Shown here: positions 24,879-34,401 of the stretch, piece after piece
How the letters are laid out: each line of letters starts with the position of its first letter
How positions within the stretch are numbered: position 1 is the first letter of the stretch
NCBI GenBank assembly: GCA_016281315.1
Contig: JAEEIJ010000059.1
Coordinates: 62,001-126,000 of the forward strand
Length of the DNA stretch: 64,000 bases
Direction: 5' to 3'
DNA from: Bacteroidales bacterium
GTDB lineage: Bacteria > Bacteroidota > Bacteroidia > Bacteroidales > UBA932
Made by a program: the position numbers and the translations under genes
Notes under the pieces: generated by a model
The model's database searches: none
What the model was told of the DNA's origin: nothing
The model's input: the letters and a program-made list of their open reading frames with translations, nothing else

Positions 24879-25946
24879 TTATACGGTTTCTATGAGTTTG
24901 CGTGCCAGTTCCAGAAAAGCCTTTGCGTCCGGGCGGTCGCCGTTCAGGACGACGGGGACGCCTTCGTCGGCCCCTTCACGAATGCCCTGCACAAGGGGAA
25001 TCTGTCCCAGAAAAGGAATGTCCAGTTTGGCGGCCATATGAACGCCGCCGTCCTTTCCGAACAGGTAGTATTTTTCGTCGGGATGGGCCTCCGGCGTGAA
25101 CCAGGCCATATTTTCCACCAGGCCGTAGATGGGTTTCGCCACCTGCGGATTGCGGAACATATTCACCCCGCGGAGGACGTCGGACAGGGCTACCTCCTGG
25201 GGGGTGGTCACGATGACGGCGCCGGTCATCGGGATGTCGCCGATGAGCGAAATATGGATGTCCCCCGTGCCGGGAGGCATATCGATGAGGAGGTAGTCCA
25301 GCGGCCCCCACTGGGTCTGGAGGATGATCTGTTTGAGGGCGGTGGAGGCCATCGGCCCGCGCCAGATGAGCGCCTGGCCTTCAGTGGTCACGTGGCCGAC
25401 GGAAAGCCATTTCACGCCGTATTTCTCCACGGGAACGAAGAGGGTGTGCTCGTCGTCGGCCCCCACCATTTCGATGGTTACGTCTTCCGTGCCGGTCATC
25501 GTGGGAACGGAGGGGCCGTAAACGTCCGCATCGGCCAAACCTACTTTATAACCTTCCTGCGCGAGGGCGACGGCCAGATTCACCGCCACGGTGCTCTTGC
25601 CCACGCCGCCTTTTCCGGAAGCGATGCCGATGATGTGCCGCACCTCCCGGAGCTGTTCCAGGCTGAACTGGGGTGCTTTCGGGGCGGGTTTCGCCGGATC
25701 CTTCACGACAGTATCCACGGAAATCTGGGTGCCGCCGGGCGCGTTGCGGTACAGGCAGGCCTGCGTGGCGCCCACGAGGTAGTTCTTCAGCGGGTCCGGC
25801 CGCTTGGGAAAAGCGAGAGTGACGTGGATGCTGCCCTCCGTCACCTCTATGTCGGAAACCATTCCAAGGGCCACGATGCTCTCGTCGCCCTTGGCCGGAT
25901 GCTGCACCTGCTGCAGCCACTGTTCAATTTGTGTTTTTGTTAACAC
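24879..25946 (-). CDS. Mrp/NBP35-family Fe-S cluster carrier ATPase
   Basis: This 355-residue P-loop ATPase should carry and transfer iron-sulfur clusters. It has an N-terminal MIP18-like domain (about 1-90) and a deviant Walker A GKGGVGKST (about 112-120), followed by the usual LADADVYGPS. I do not see the paired CxxC metal site of NBP35 in its C-terminal part. The GTG start overlaps the end of the yfhO-like gene by 7 nt. Confidence 0.9.
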   Translation of the reverse strand: MLTKTQIEQWLQQVQHPAKGDESIVALGMVSDIEVTEGSIHVTLAFPKRPDPLKNYLVGATQACLYRNAPGGTQISVDTVVKDPAKPAPKAPQFSLEQLREVRHIIGIASGKGGVGKSTVAVNLAVALAQEGYKVGLADADVYGPSVPTMTGTEDVTIEMVGADDEHTLFVPVEKYGVKWLSVGHVTTEGQALIWRGPMASTALKQIILQTQWGPLDYLLIDMPPGTGDIHISLIGDIPMTGAVIVTTPQEVALSDVLRGVNMFRNPQVAKPIYGLVENMAWFTPEAHPDEKYYLFGKDGGVHMAAKLDIPFLGQIPLVQGIREGADEGVPVVLNGDRPDAKAFLELARKLIETV

Positions 25947-28480
25947 TTTGATTCTGAATTATTTATCGATTCACCTCTTTTTGTTTTTAAGGGGAGAAAA
26001 TCCTTTATCTGATTGTTTTTCAACACTATAGCGAAAACGGCCGCCAGAAGGAGGATGAGCAGGATGGCCGAGGCGACGGCCGAAACGGCCGAGCCGATGC
26101 GGTAGCTGGCGGGAGCGAAACGCATCACCAGCTCGTGCTCCCCTGCCGGAAGCAGGGCAGCGCGCAGCGTCCAGTCGGCCCGGACCAGGTCCACGGGCTC
26201 GCCGTCCACCGCAGCCTTCCAGCCGTTCGGGTAATACACTTCACTGAAAATGACCAGTCGCTCGGAAGCGGCGGAATAACGATAATGCAGCTCGTTGGGC
26301 GTGTAGGAGACCATTTCGATGCCATCCTCCGCTGCGCCGGGACTGACGGCTAGCGACTGCTCCAGCACCGCCTGCTGCTTCAGGTCCACCTTCCCGATGA
26401 GCGAGAGGGCTTCGTCCGGCGTGGCGGCCACCGCTACGGAATCCACGAACCAGGCGGCGCCCAGGGCGGCATCGTTCACCAGCGGCGGGTAGTTGCCGTC
26501 CAGAATGATATAGCGGGTGTTCAGGGCGTTCAGAATGGGTGTTCCGGCAGCCATCCAGGCCTCCACGTCTTCAAATTCCCCGGCCGCGTTCAGCTGCTTA
26601 TACAAAGCGTTGATTTCGCGGGTGAGGTATTGCTCGATCAGGTCCTGGTAGCGCTGCAGCTTCGCCGGCGAATAGCCGCCCACGTTCTTGTGCCTGTAGG
26701 ACGGGACCGACGAGTTGAAAACGTTCACCGAGAGGTCCAGGACGCGGTATTGCGGGTCTTTATCGGCCAGGATCATCTTATCCACCGGCCGCTCCGCGAA
26801 AGTCTTGTTGAAGTCCTTCGGGGTGGTGAAATGGTCCGCGTTGAGATAGCGTTTCCCCACGCTGAAAAGGTTCACGGCGCTGAGCAGGCAAATCACCCCG
26901 GCGGCGATCCACTTGCGGCCGACGCCGGCGAAAGCCTTTTGTCCCTTCGGCAGGCAGGCCCAGAGCAGCGCCGCCCCGGAGAGGCCGATCAAAATGGCCG
27001 AGACGAAGGCGTCGTGCCGGAACAGGGCGATGCGGTCTTTCACGAGGGCATCCACGATGATGTCCTGCATCCCTTCGTCGGCGGCGCCGGAGAAGGTGCC
27101 GAAAATACCCGGGGCCAGCGCGCACAGCAGCGAGAAACCGCCCGTGAGGCCGAGGGCCCACCAGAAGGCCTTCATAAAGCGCTTCCGGTCGTATTCTTCG
27201 CGCACGATCCGGTCCAGCGTGACGAAGCCCAAAAGGGGCAGGCTCACCTGCAGCACAACCAGGGCCATCGACACCGTCCGGAACTTGTTATACAGAGGCA
27301 GCACCTTGAAACAAAGCGCCGTAAACGTCATAAAATGGCTCCCCACCGCCAGCAGGACGGCCAGGACGGTCGCCGCCAGTAGCCACCATTTCTCCCGGCC
27401 CCGGTACAGACCCAGGCCCAGGACGAAAAGGAAGAGGGTGATGGCACCCATATACATCGGCCCGGCGGTAAAGGGCTGCGGACCCCAGTACAGCGGCAGG
27501 GCCTTGGCGGTCTCCTTCAGATTCCGCTGGCCGGACTGCCGGAGCAGCTTGATGGTGGCCGATTTCTCCGGATTCACCGCCCCGGACGAGGAGCCGCCGT
27601 TGAAGTCCGGAATCATCAGGTTCGGGAGTTCTTCCCAGCCGTAGCTCCACTGGGTGGCGTATTCCAGGTCCAGGCCCTTGGAAGCGCCGTCGGACCGGGC
27701 CAGTTCCGAGCCGCCGCGCATCGTGTTGGGGGTGTATTTCGCCAGCGGCAGGAGTTTGTTCACGTTGGTCGCAATGCCCGCACAGCCCAGCACCAGCAGC
27801 AGGGCCGATGCCACCAGGAACGGCTTCCAGTCCTTCGTCCGGATGGTATGGATGAGTTCCGTGACGGCATACAGCAGCACCATCAGGGCCAGGTAATAAC
27901 TGATCTGCTGATGGTTGGCCTTGATCTGCAGGCTCAGCGCCAGGGCGAAGAGCACCGCGCCCAGCAGTTTCCTTTTGCTTTTATAGGTAAATACCAGCGC
28001 TGCAAGCACCCAGGGCATAAAGGCAATCGCCTGCATCTTGGTATTGTGCCCCACCTGGATGATCTGGAAATTGTAGCTGCAGAATGCGACGGCGATGGCC
28101 CCGCCCACCGCTACGGGCCAGCTGACACCCAGCGCCAGGAAGAGGAGGAACGCCCCCAGCAGGGTCACGAAGAGGTAGGTGGCCGGGCGCTTCCCCACCA
28201 GCAGAAGGTCGTAGATCCACTGGGTGGCGTCGCCTTTCTTATTGGCCGATATCGCCGTAGTGGGCATCCCGCCGAACATCGAATCCGACCAGTAGGCGGG
28301 GTCGTCCGGGTGGGCCTTGTTCCACTCGTTCATCTCGTGGGACATCCCCACGTAGCCGGAGATGTCGCTCTGGTTCACGATCTTCCCGTCCAGCACCTGC
28401 GGCACGAAACCGTAGCTCAGCGCCAGGAAAAGGGCCACCGTGCCCAGGGCTGTCAGGATCTTCTTCCAAATGTCTTTCAT
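25940..28480 (-). CDS. YfhO-like multi-pass membrane protein
   Basis: The 846-residue protein has about a dozen membrane helices, a periplasmic C-terminal domain (about 560-790) and a last membrane helix near 800-825. YfhO proteins are GT-C-type membrane glycosyltransferases that decorate lipids or cell-wall polymers; the early loop has the typical WSDSMFGGMPT. Its start overlaps the stop of the glycosyltransferase gene (ATGA), supporting a shared role in surface glycan synthesis. Confidence 0.85.
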   Translation of the reverse strand: MKDIWKKILTALGTVALFLALSYGFVPQVLDGKIVNQSDISGYVGMSHEMNEWNKAHPDDPAYWSDSMFGGMPTTAISANKKGDATQWIYDLLLVGKRPATYLFVTLLGAFLLFLALGVSWPVAVGGAIAVAFCSYNFQIIQVGHNTKMQAIAFMPWVLAALVFTYKSKRKLLGAVLFALALSLQIKANHQQISYYLALMVLLYAVTELIHTIRTKDWKPFLVASALLLVLGCAGIATNVNKLLPLAKYTPNTMRGGSELARSDGASKGLDLEYATQWSYGWEELPNLMIPDFNGGSSSGAVNPEKSATIKLLRQSGQRNLKETAKALPLYWGPQPFTAGPMYMGAITLFLFVLGLGLYRGREKWWLLAATVLAVLLAVGSHFMTFTALCFKVLPLYNKFRTVSMALVVLQVSLPLLGFVTLDRIVREEYDRKRFMKAFWWALGLTGGFSLLCALAPGIFGTFSGAADEGMQDIIVDALVKDRIALFRHDAFVSAILIGLSGAALLWACLPKGQKAFAGVGRKWIAAGVICLLSAVNLFSVGKRYLNADHFTTPKDFNKTFAERPVDKMILADKDPQYRVLDLSVNVFNSSVPSYRHKNVGGYSPAKLQRYQDLIEQYLTREINALYKQLNAAGEFEDVEAWMAAGTPILNALNTRYIILDGNYPPLVNDAALGAAWFVDSVAVAATPDEALSLIGKVDLKQQAVLEQSLAVSPGAAEDGIEMVSYTPNELHYRYSAASERLVIFSEVYYPNGWKAAVDGEPVDLVRADWTLRAALLPAGEHELVMRFAPASYRIGSAVSAVASAILLILLLAAVFAIVLKNNQIKDFLPLKTKRGESINNSESKC

Positions 28481-29763
28481 ACGCTTTCCAGGAGCCGGGC
28501 CAGGGCACGGGCCGTGGCGCGGCGGGTATAAGGGCCGATGTCCCCGGACGTTTCCGGGACGCCGGTCTCGCAGAACTGTTTGTAGGCGGCGCCGAGGAAG
28601 GCGCGCATTTTATCGGCCTCCATCCAGTCGGCCGTCTCGCCGGCCTTCGTCGAAGCGAGCACCTGCGCCATCGCGCCGTCCGTCTGGCCGATTCCCAGCA
28701 CCGGGCGCCGGGCCGCCAGGTATTCGAAGAGTTTCCCCGGCAGGATGGGCCGATACTCGGGGTCGTTGCGCAGCGGCAGCAGGAGCACGGTGGCGGCCCG
28801 CTGCTCACGCACGGCTTCCTCGTGATTGCAGTATCCCAGGCTCACCACGTTGGCCTCCAGGCCGGCGGCTTTTATCACTTCCATCACCTCCACGTCCACT
28901 TTTCCGATGAGGCGCAGGCGCAAGGCCTGGCGGAACCAGGGGTCTTCCGCGGCCATTTCGCCCAGCACTTTCCACAGCGTGAAGGGGTTGCCGTCGGCGG
29001 CGAAAAGACCAGTGTGGGTGATGTTGAAATAACCGTCCTGAAGCGGGGCCTCGCCGGCGAAATCTTCCTCGTCGAAGCCGTTGGTGATGCAGGCGACGGG
29101 CGTTTTCGTCTGCGCGCGGAACTCCTCCTGCACGTAAGGGGTGCAGGCGAGGACTGTGCTGCAGGAATCCAGCACGGACTGCTCCTGCCTCCGGAGTTTT
29201 TCCCAGGTGCGTTCGGTCATCGGCAGGTGCTTCAGATAGTACATCCGCGTCCAGGGATCCCGGAAGTCCGGAATCCAGGGAATGCCGGTGGCTTTGTGGA
29301 GTTTCTCGCCGATCAGATGCATCGAGTGCGGCGGCCCGGTGGTGACGATGACGTCCACCGGATGTGCTTTCAGGTACTTTTTCAGGAAGCGCACCGACGG
29401 CTTCACCCAGCCCACGCGCGGGTCCGGGACGAAGAGGTTGCCGCGGATCCAGAGGCTCAGGCGCTGCTTCCAGGTCTTCTTCCCGGAAGAGATCTCCGTC
29501 ACCTCGCGCCCGGCCTTCCTGCCCATCAGCTTTTTATAAAGGGCATACGGCTCACGGATCGGCCTTCTGATTACTTCCAGCGTGTCCGGAAGGTCCGCCC
29601 CCATCCCGGGATCCACCGCAGGATAGGCGGCGTTCGAAGGGGCATAGACCACGGGCTCCCAGCCGAAGTCCGGCAGGTACTTGCAGAACTTCACCCAGCG
29701 CTGCACGCCGCTGCCGCCGGACGGGGGCCAGTAGTACGCTATGACAAGGACACGCTTTCCCAT
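28477..29763 (-). CDS. Family 4 glycosyltransferase
   Basis: The 428-residue protein has the GT-B fold: an N-terminal acceptor domain starting GKRVLVIAYYWPPSGGSGVQR and a C-terminal nucleotide-sugar domain with PGKLFEYLAARRPVLGIG. It probably transfers a sugar to a surface polymer or lipid with the YfhO-like protein downstream. The ATG at 29763 lies 7 nt after the -7 box and is preferred over the ATG at 29769, which is only 1 nt after it. Confidence 0.9.
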   Translation of the reverse strand: MGKRVLVIAYYWPPSGGSGVQRWVKFCKYLPDFGWEPVVYAPSNAAYPAVDPGMGADLPDTLEVIRRPIREPYALYKKLMGRKAGREVTEISSGKKTWKQRLSLWIRGNLFVPDPRVGWVKPSVRFLKKYLKAHPVDVIVTTGPPHSMHLIGEKLHKATGIPWIPDFRDPWTRMYYLKHLPMTERTWEKLRRQEQSVLDSCSTVLACTPYVQEEFRAQTKTPVACITNGFDEEDFAGEAPLQDGYFNITHTGLFAADGNPFTLWKVLGEMAAEDPWFRQALRLRLIGKVDVEVMEVIKAAGLEANVVSLGYCNHEEAVREQRAATVLLLPLRNDPEYRPILPGKLFEYLAARRPVLGIGQTDGAMAQVLASTKAGETADWMEADKMRAFLGAAYKQFCETGVPETSGDIGPYTRRATARALARLLESV

Positions 29764-29770
29764 AAACATA

Positions 29771-29798
29771 CAAATATACCGATTTTTTCGTATTTTTG
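29771..29798. promoter_or_regulatory. Back-to-back divergent promoters (glycosyltransferase / mutS)
   Basis: The minus-strand box TATATTTG (29771-29778) and the plus-strand box TATTTTTG (29791-29798) are separated by 12 bp. The glycosyltransferase mRNA should be leaderless; the mutS leader is about 15 nt. Confidence 0.7.
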
Positions 29799-29817
29799 TA
29801 ATCTACAATCACACGCA

Positions 29818-32442
29818 ATGGCCAAGCTCGCGGAAGATACCCCTATGCTGAAGCATTACTTCGAGGTGAAAGCACAACACCCCGAGGCCGTGCTGCTGTA
29901 TCGTGTGGGCGACTTCTACGAGGCCTATGCCGACGATGCCCTCACCGCCGTGCGCGTGCTGGGCCTGGTCCAGACCAAGAAATCCAACGGCGAAAAAGGC
30001 CCCGTGGCGATGGCCGGATTTCCGCATCACGCGCTGGAAAACTACCTCACCAAACTGGTGCGGGCAGGCTACAAGGTAGCTGTCTGCGACCAGTTGGAGG
30101 ACCCCAAATTCGCCAAGAAGCTGGTCAAGCGCGGCATCACCGAAATCGTGACGCCGGGCATTTCCTTCGGCGAGAATATGCTGGAGGTCAAGGAGAACAA
30201 TTTCCTCTGCGGTCTCACCATCGAAAAGGACCGCTGCGGCGCCGCGTTCCTGGATGTCTCTACGGGACAGTTTCAGGTGGCGCAGGGCTCGCTGGAGTAT
30301 ATCGGAACGTTAATAGGTTCGCTCAAACCCAAGGAGTTGGTGGTCCAGCGCGGCTACGAAAAGGGATTGCGGGAGCGCCTGGGCGACTATTTCTTCACCT
30401 CCATCGACGAGTGGGCCTTCGTGTACGACGCGGCGGTGGAGCGCATCAAGCGCCAGCTGGGCGTGGAGAGCCTGAAGGGCTTTGCCATCGAGCCGTATCC
30501 GCTGGGTGTATGCAGCGCCGGGGCCGTGCTGGTGTATCTGGAACAGACGCAGCACACGGGCCTCAAAAACATCTGCACCATCGGCCGCATCGATGAAGGG
30601 AAGTTCGTCTGGATGGACCGCTTCACCCTCCGTAATCTGGAAGTATTCCAAAGTGCGGCCGGGGCCGATGGCGTCTCCCTCGTCCAGACGCTGGACAAGT
30701 GCACCTCGCCGATGGGCGCCCGCCTCCTTCGCCAGTGGCTCGCGATGCCCATCATGGACCTCAAGGAGCTGGAAGGCCGATACGACATCGTGCAGCACCT
30801 CACCGAAAATCCGGAAGTGCTGGACGCTACGCAGGAGGACATCGGCAAAATCGGCGATATGGAGCGCATCCTTGGCCGCATCGCCACGGGGAAGGCTTTC
30901 CCGCGCGAGGTGATGCAGCTGGGACGGGGGCTTTCGCTCATCGGCCCCATCCGGGAACGCCTGGAAGGCAGTCCGGCGCTGGATAAGCTCCTGAAGGGGA
31001 TTAAGAACTGCGAGAAACTCCTGGCCGATATCCGCCGTATTATGGACCCCGAACCGGCCGTCCAGATTGGGAAGGGCCCGGTGATTGCAGAAGGAGTGGA
31101 CGAGGAACTGGACGAACTGCGCGGGCTCTCGGCCGGCGGCAAGGACTACCTCCTGCAGATGCAGCAGCGGGAGGCCGAACGCACCGGCATCTCCTCTCTG
31201 AAAATCGCCTACAACAACGTCTTCGGCTATTATATCGAGGTGCGGAATACCTATAAGGACCAGGTGCCGCCGGAATGGATCCGTAAGCAGACCCTGGTGA
31301 ACGCCGAGCGCTATATCACCGAGGAACTCAAGCACTACGAGGAGAAGATCCTCACGGCCGAAGACCGCATCTACGCCATCGAAACGCGCATTTACGGGGA
31401 ACTCATCGGCCGCATCCAGCAGCAGATTCCCGCCATCCAGACCAACAGCCGCATCCTGGCGAAACTGGACGTGCTCGCGGGCTTTGCCCGGCAGGCGCTG
31501 GACTGGCACTACTGCCGGCCCCGGATGAACGACGGAAAGGCCCTGGACATCAAGGGCGGCCGCCATCCGGTCATCGAAACTTTAATGCCAGCAGGGGAAG
31601 AATACGTTCCCAACGACGTCTATCTGGATACCGAGAAGCAGCAGATCATCATCCTTACCGGCCCCAATATGGCGGGTAAATCGGCCCTTCTGAGGCAGAC
31701 CGCCCTCATCGCGCTGATGGCCCAGACGGGCTCCTTCGTGCCGGCGGCGGAGGCCCGCATCGGCTGGCTGGACAAGATTTTCACCCGCGTGGGGGCGACG
31801 GACAACATCTCCCGCGGGGAATCCACCTTTATGGTGGAGATGCTGGAGACGGCGATGATCCTGAACAATCTTTCGGGCCGGTCGCTGGTGCTCCTGGACG
31901 AAATCGGCCGCGGCACCTCCACCTACGACGGGATGTCCATCGCCCGGGGAATTGTGGAGTACATCCACGAATACGGGAAGGGGGCAAAGACGCTCTTCGC
32001 CACGCATTATCACGAGCTGAACGACCTGGAAGGCCTTTTCCCGCGTGTGAAGAACTTCCACGTGACGGTGAAGGAGGTGGGCCGCGAAGTCCTCTTCCTC
32101 CGCAAGATCAAGGAAGGCGGCACGGCCCACAGCTTCGGTATCCACGTGGCCCGGATGGCCGGGATGCCGTTGCCCGTGCTGGAGAGCGCCGAGCGCACGC
32201 TCAAGGCCCTGGAGAACAGCCAGAAGCTGGAAGCCATCGGCGCGCTCACGCCCGTTCGGCCGCATCAGACGAAGGCCGGACACGTGGAAAAGGACGGCTC
32301 GGTGCAGCTCTCGATGTTCCAGCTGGACGACCCGCTGCTGGAATCCCTGCGCGACCGCCTCAAAGGGGCCGACCTCAACAATATGACCCCCCTGCAGGCT
32401 TTCGACCTGCTCCGGGCGATGAAGGAAGAATTAGGAATCTAA
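29818..32442 (+). CDS. mutS: DNA mismatch repair protein MutS
   Basis: MutS recognises mismatches and recruits MutL. The 874-residue protein has the mismatch-reading motif GDFYE near residue 38, a Walker A GPNMAGKS and the Walker B/signature region DEIGRGTSTYDG, and it is full-length for MutS1. The frame is open for about 1 kb further upstream, but that part is antisense to the glycosyltransferase, and the promoter at 29791 fixes the start at 29818. The CPBP protease gene follows after 3 nt. Confidence 0.97.
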   Translation: MAKLAEDTPMLKHYFEVKAQHPEAVLLYRVGDFYEAYADDALTAVRVLGLVQTKKSNGEKGPVAMAGFPHHALENYLTKLVRAGYKVAVCDQLEDPKFAKKLVKRGITEIVTPGISFGENMLEVKENNFLCGLTIEKDRCGAAFLDVSTGQFQVAQGSLEYIGTLIGSLKPKELVVQRGYEKGLRERLGDYFFTSIDEWAFVYDAAVERIKRQLGVESLKGFAIEPYPLGVCSAGAVLVYLEQTQHTGLKNICTIGRIDEGKFVWMDRFTLRNLEVFQSAAGADGVSLVQTLDKCTSPMGARLLRQWLAMPIMDLKELEGRYDIVQHLTENPEVLDATQEDIGKIGDMERILGRIATGKAFPREVMQLGRGLSLIGPIRERLEGSPALDKLLKGIKNCEKLLADIRRIMDPEPAVQIGKGPVIAEGVDEELDELRGLSAGGKDYLLQMQQREAERTGISSLKIAYNNVFGYYIEVRNTYKDQVPPEWIRKQTLVNAERYITEELKHYEEKILTAEDRIYAIETRIYGELIGRIQQQIPAIQTNSRILAKLDVLAGFARQALDWHYCRPRMNDGKALDIKGGRHPVIETLMPAGEEYVPNDVYLDTEKQQIIILTGPNMAGKSALLRQTALIALMAQTGSFVPAAEARIGWLDKIFTRVGATDNISRGESTFMVEMLETAMILNNLSGRSLVLLDEIGRGTSTYDGMSIARGIVEYIHEYGKGAKTLFATHYHELNDLEGLFPRVKNFHVTVKEVGREVLFLRKIKEGGTAHSFGIHVARMAGMPLPVLESAERTLKALENSQKLEAIGALTPVRPHQTKAGHVEKDGSVQLSMFQLDDPLLESLRDRLKGADLNNMTPLQAFDLLRAMKEELGI

Positions 32443-32445
32443 AGG

Positions 32446-33249
32446 ATGTCCGCCATTAAATCTATGCCACTGTGGAAGTGGGTGCTCCTGCTCGTTGCGG
32501 GACTCCTGCTTTCAATGCTGTTGTACGGTTTTTCCGGCCTCGGCTATTCGGTAACGGGCTGGCAGGGCTGGATCCTCTCCGGCAGCATTGCCTCCGGGAT
32601 GCTGGGTCTGTACGCCCTTTTCGTACGCTGGTTCGAGCGGCATTGGCCGCAGGACCTGCTGATGCGGAAGTTCATTCCGCAAACTGTACTGGGGCTGGTT
32701 ATCGGCTTCCTCTTCTTTGTCTTTGTGGCCGGTGTGTTAATGCTTGTGGGTGTATACAGAATCGACGGTTATCACGCGGACTGGAACGCCCTCGGCGACG
32801 CTTTCTTCTGGTTCCTGCTGGTGGCAGCGGGGGAGGAAATCATCTTCCGCGGCGTGCTGTTCAAGTGGATTGACGAGCGCTTCGGTTTCTGGTGGGCCAT
32901 CGGGGTCAGCGGGCTGCTTTTCGGGCTGGTGCACTGGATAAATCCGGGCGGGACCCTCTGGGCTTCCATCGCCATCGCCATTGAAGCGGGCGTGCTGCTG
33001 GGAGCGGCCTATAAATGGAGCGGCACGCTGTGGCTGCCCATCGGCATCCACTGGGCCTGGAACTTTACCCAGGGCAATATCTTCGGCTTTGCCGTGAGCG
33101 GCAACGGGGCCGGCGAAAGCCTCATCCAGGCTACCGTCGAAGGCCCGGCGTGGCTCACCGGCGGCGCCTTCGGAGCCGAGGCTTCGGTAATTTCCGTAAT
33201 AGCAGGCGTGCTGCTTTCGCTATCCTTCTTGAAAGACCGTTTTCGTTAA
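32446..33249 (+). CDS. CPBP-family intramembrane metalloprotease
   Basis: The 267-residue membrane protein has the Abi/CPBP motifs: GEEIIFRG (EExxxR), FGLVHW and GIHWAWN, which place two Glu and two His in the membrane core. Relatives include Rce1-type CAAX proteases and bacteriocin self-immunity proteins; the substrate is unknown. It follows mutS by 3 nt, a likely cotranscript with no obvious functional link. Confidence 0.85.
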   Translation: MSAIKSMPLWKWVLLLVAGLLLSMLLYGFSGLGYSVTGWQGWILSGSIASGMLGLYALFVRWFERHWPQDLLMRKFIPQTVLGLVIGFLFFVFVAGVLMLVGVYRIDGYHADWNALGDAFFWFLLVAAGEEIIFRGVLFKWIDERFGFWWAIGVSGLLFGLVHWINPGGTLWASIAIAIEAGVLLGAAYKWSGTLWLPIGIHWAWNFTQGNIFGFAVSGNGAGESLIQATVEGPAWLTGGAFGAEASVISVIAGVLLSLSFLKDRFR

Positions 33250-33274
33250 CGATTTATAAATCAAAAAGATAAAG

Positions 33275-33310
33275 AAACTCCTCCCCTCAAAAACGAAGGG
33301 AGGAGTTTTT
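33275..33310. terminator. Bidirectional terminator
   Basis: AAACTCCTCCC pairs with GGGAGGAGTTT across a 12-nt loop, with A and T runs on the two sides. It separates the convergent CPBP and galM genes. Confidence 0.9.
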
Positions 33311-33325
33311 ATAAAACGTTCAAAC

Positions 33326-34378
33326 TCAATCGTTTACCGAAAACGCCCAGATAATCGCTTCCTGGTAAACTTCCCCGGGTCTTAGCTCCGTGGAGGGATA
33401 GTCCGGCTTATTGGGCGAGTCCGGGCAGTGCTGGCATTCAATGGCCACGGCGTCGTAGTCTTCGTACGCGCGGCCCCCTTTGCCCACGGGACAACCCTTC
33501 AGCCAGTTGCCGGTGTAGATCTGCACGGCGGGCTGGGTGGTGAGAACGGTCAGGTGACGGCCGGACTTGGCGCCCCAGAGCTGGGCCGCTTCCGAAAGCT
33601 GCCCGGGCGTAGCGCCGTCGATGAGGAAGCAGTTGTCGTAGCCCTTTCCTATCTTGAGCGCCGGGAAAACCGCCTTGATGTCCCGGCCGATTTCCTTCGC
33701 CTCCACGAAATCCATCGGCGTACCCGCCACATCTTCCGGGGCGCCCAGCGGGATGAGGGTTTCGTCCGTGGGGAGCCACTGGGAAGCGTTCAGCTGCAGT
33801 TTATGGTTCAGCACGCTGCCGGAAGCCTCGCCGTCCAGATTGAAATAGACGTGGTTGGTGAGGTTCACCACCGTGGGTTTGTCGGCCTGGGCCGTGAGGA
33901 TGAGCTTGAGGGAGTTGTCATCGGCCCAGGTGTAATGGGCCACCGCCTTCAGGTTGCCGGGATACCCCGCCTCGCCGTCCTCGGAGAAGTAGGTGAATTC
34001 CACGGCATCCCCCTCGATGCGGCTGTCCCACACCTGGTTCTGGAAGCCGTTGGGGCCGCCGTGCAGGTGGTTCGGGCCGTTGTTGATGGGAAGCGTGTAC
34101 TCCACGCCGTCCAGGGTGAAGCGACCCTTCGCAATGCGGTTGGCATAGCGGCCGGGCACCTTGCCGGAGCAGGGACCGTCGGCGAAATAATCCAGGGGAT
34201 TCGGGTAGCCGATGATGACATCGGCCAGCTTCCCGGCGGCGTCCGGTACGTTGATGGAGACGATGGCCGCTCCCACGCTGCACAGCTGCACGCTGGCGCC
34301 GGAAGCATTCGTTAAGGTATAAAGGTAGATTTCCTTTCCGTCGGGGGAAGTGCCCCAGAGTTTCTTGTCGATGGTCAT
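33326..34378 (-). CDS. galM: Aldose 1-epimerase (mutarotase)
   Basis: GalM interconverts alpha and beta anomers of galactose and glucose. The 350-residue protein has NRIAKGRF, the active-site His in NHLHGG and NLTNHVYFNL, and the catalytic Glu in VAIECQHCPDSPN. It follows the deformylase-like gene by 23 nt on the same strand. galK lies 8 kb away on the other strand, so the galactose genes are not clustered here. Confidence 0.95.
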   Translation of the reverse strand: MTIDKKLWGTSPDGKEIYLYTLTNASGASVQLCSVGAAIVSINVPDAAGKLADVIIGYPNPLDYFADGPCSGKVPGRYANRIAKGRFTLDGVEYTLPINNGPNHLHGGPNGFQNQVWDSRIEGDAVEFTYFSEDGEAGYPGNLKAVAHYTWADDNSLKLILTAQADKPTVVNLTNHVYFNLDGEASGSVLNHKLQLNASQWLPTDETLIPLGAPEDVAGTPMDFVEAKEIGRDIKAVFPALKIGKGYDNCFLIDGATPGQLSEAAQLWGAKSGRHLTVLTTQPAVQIYTGNWLKGCPVGKGGRAYEDYDAVAIECQHCPDSPNKPDYPSTELRPGEVYQEAIIWAFSVND

Positions 34379-34401
34379 AGCTTATGGTGTTTTTGTTGAT
34401 T

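Noticed and set aside
28822..29817. A 1-kb in-frame upstream extension of mutS
   Set aside because: It is antisense to the clearly real glycosyltransferase gene, and a promoter lies between it and the MutS start at 29818.
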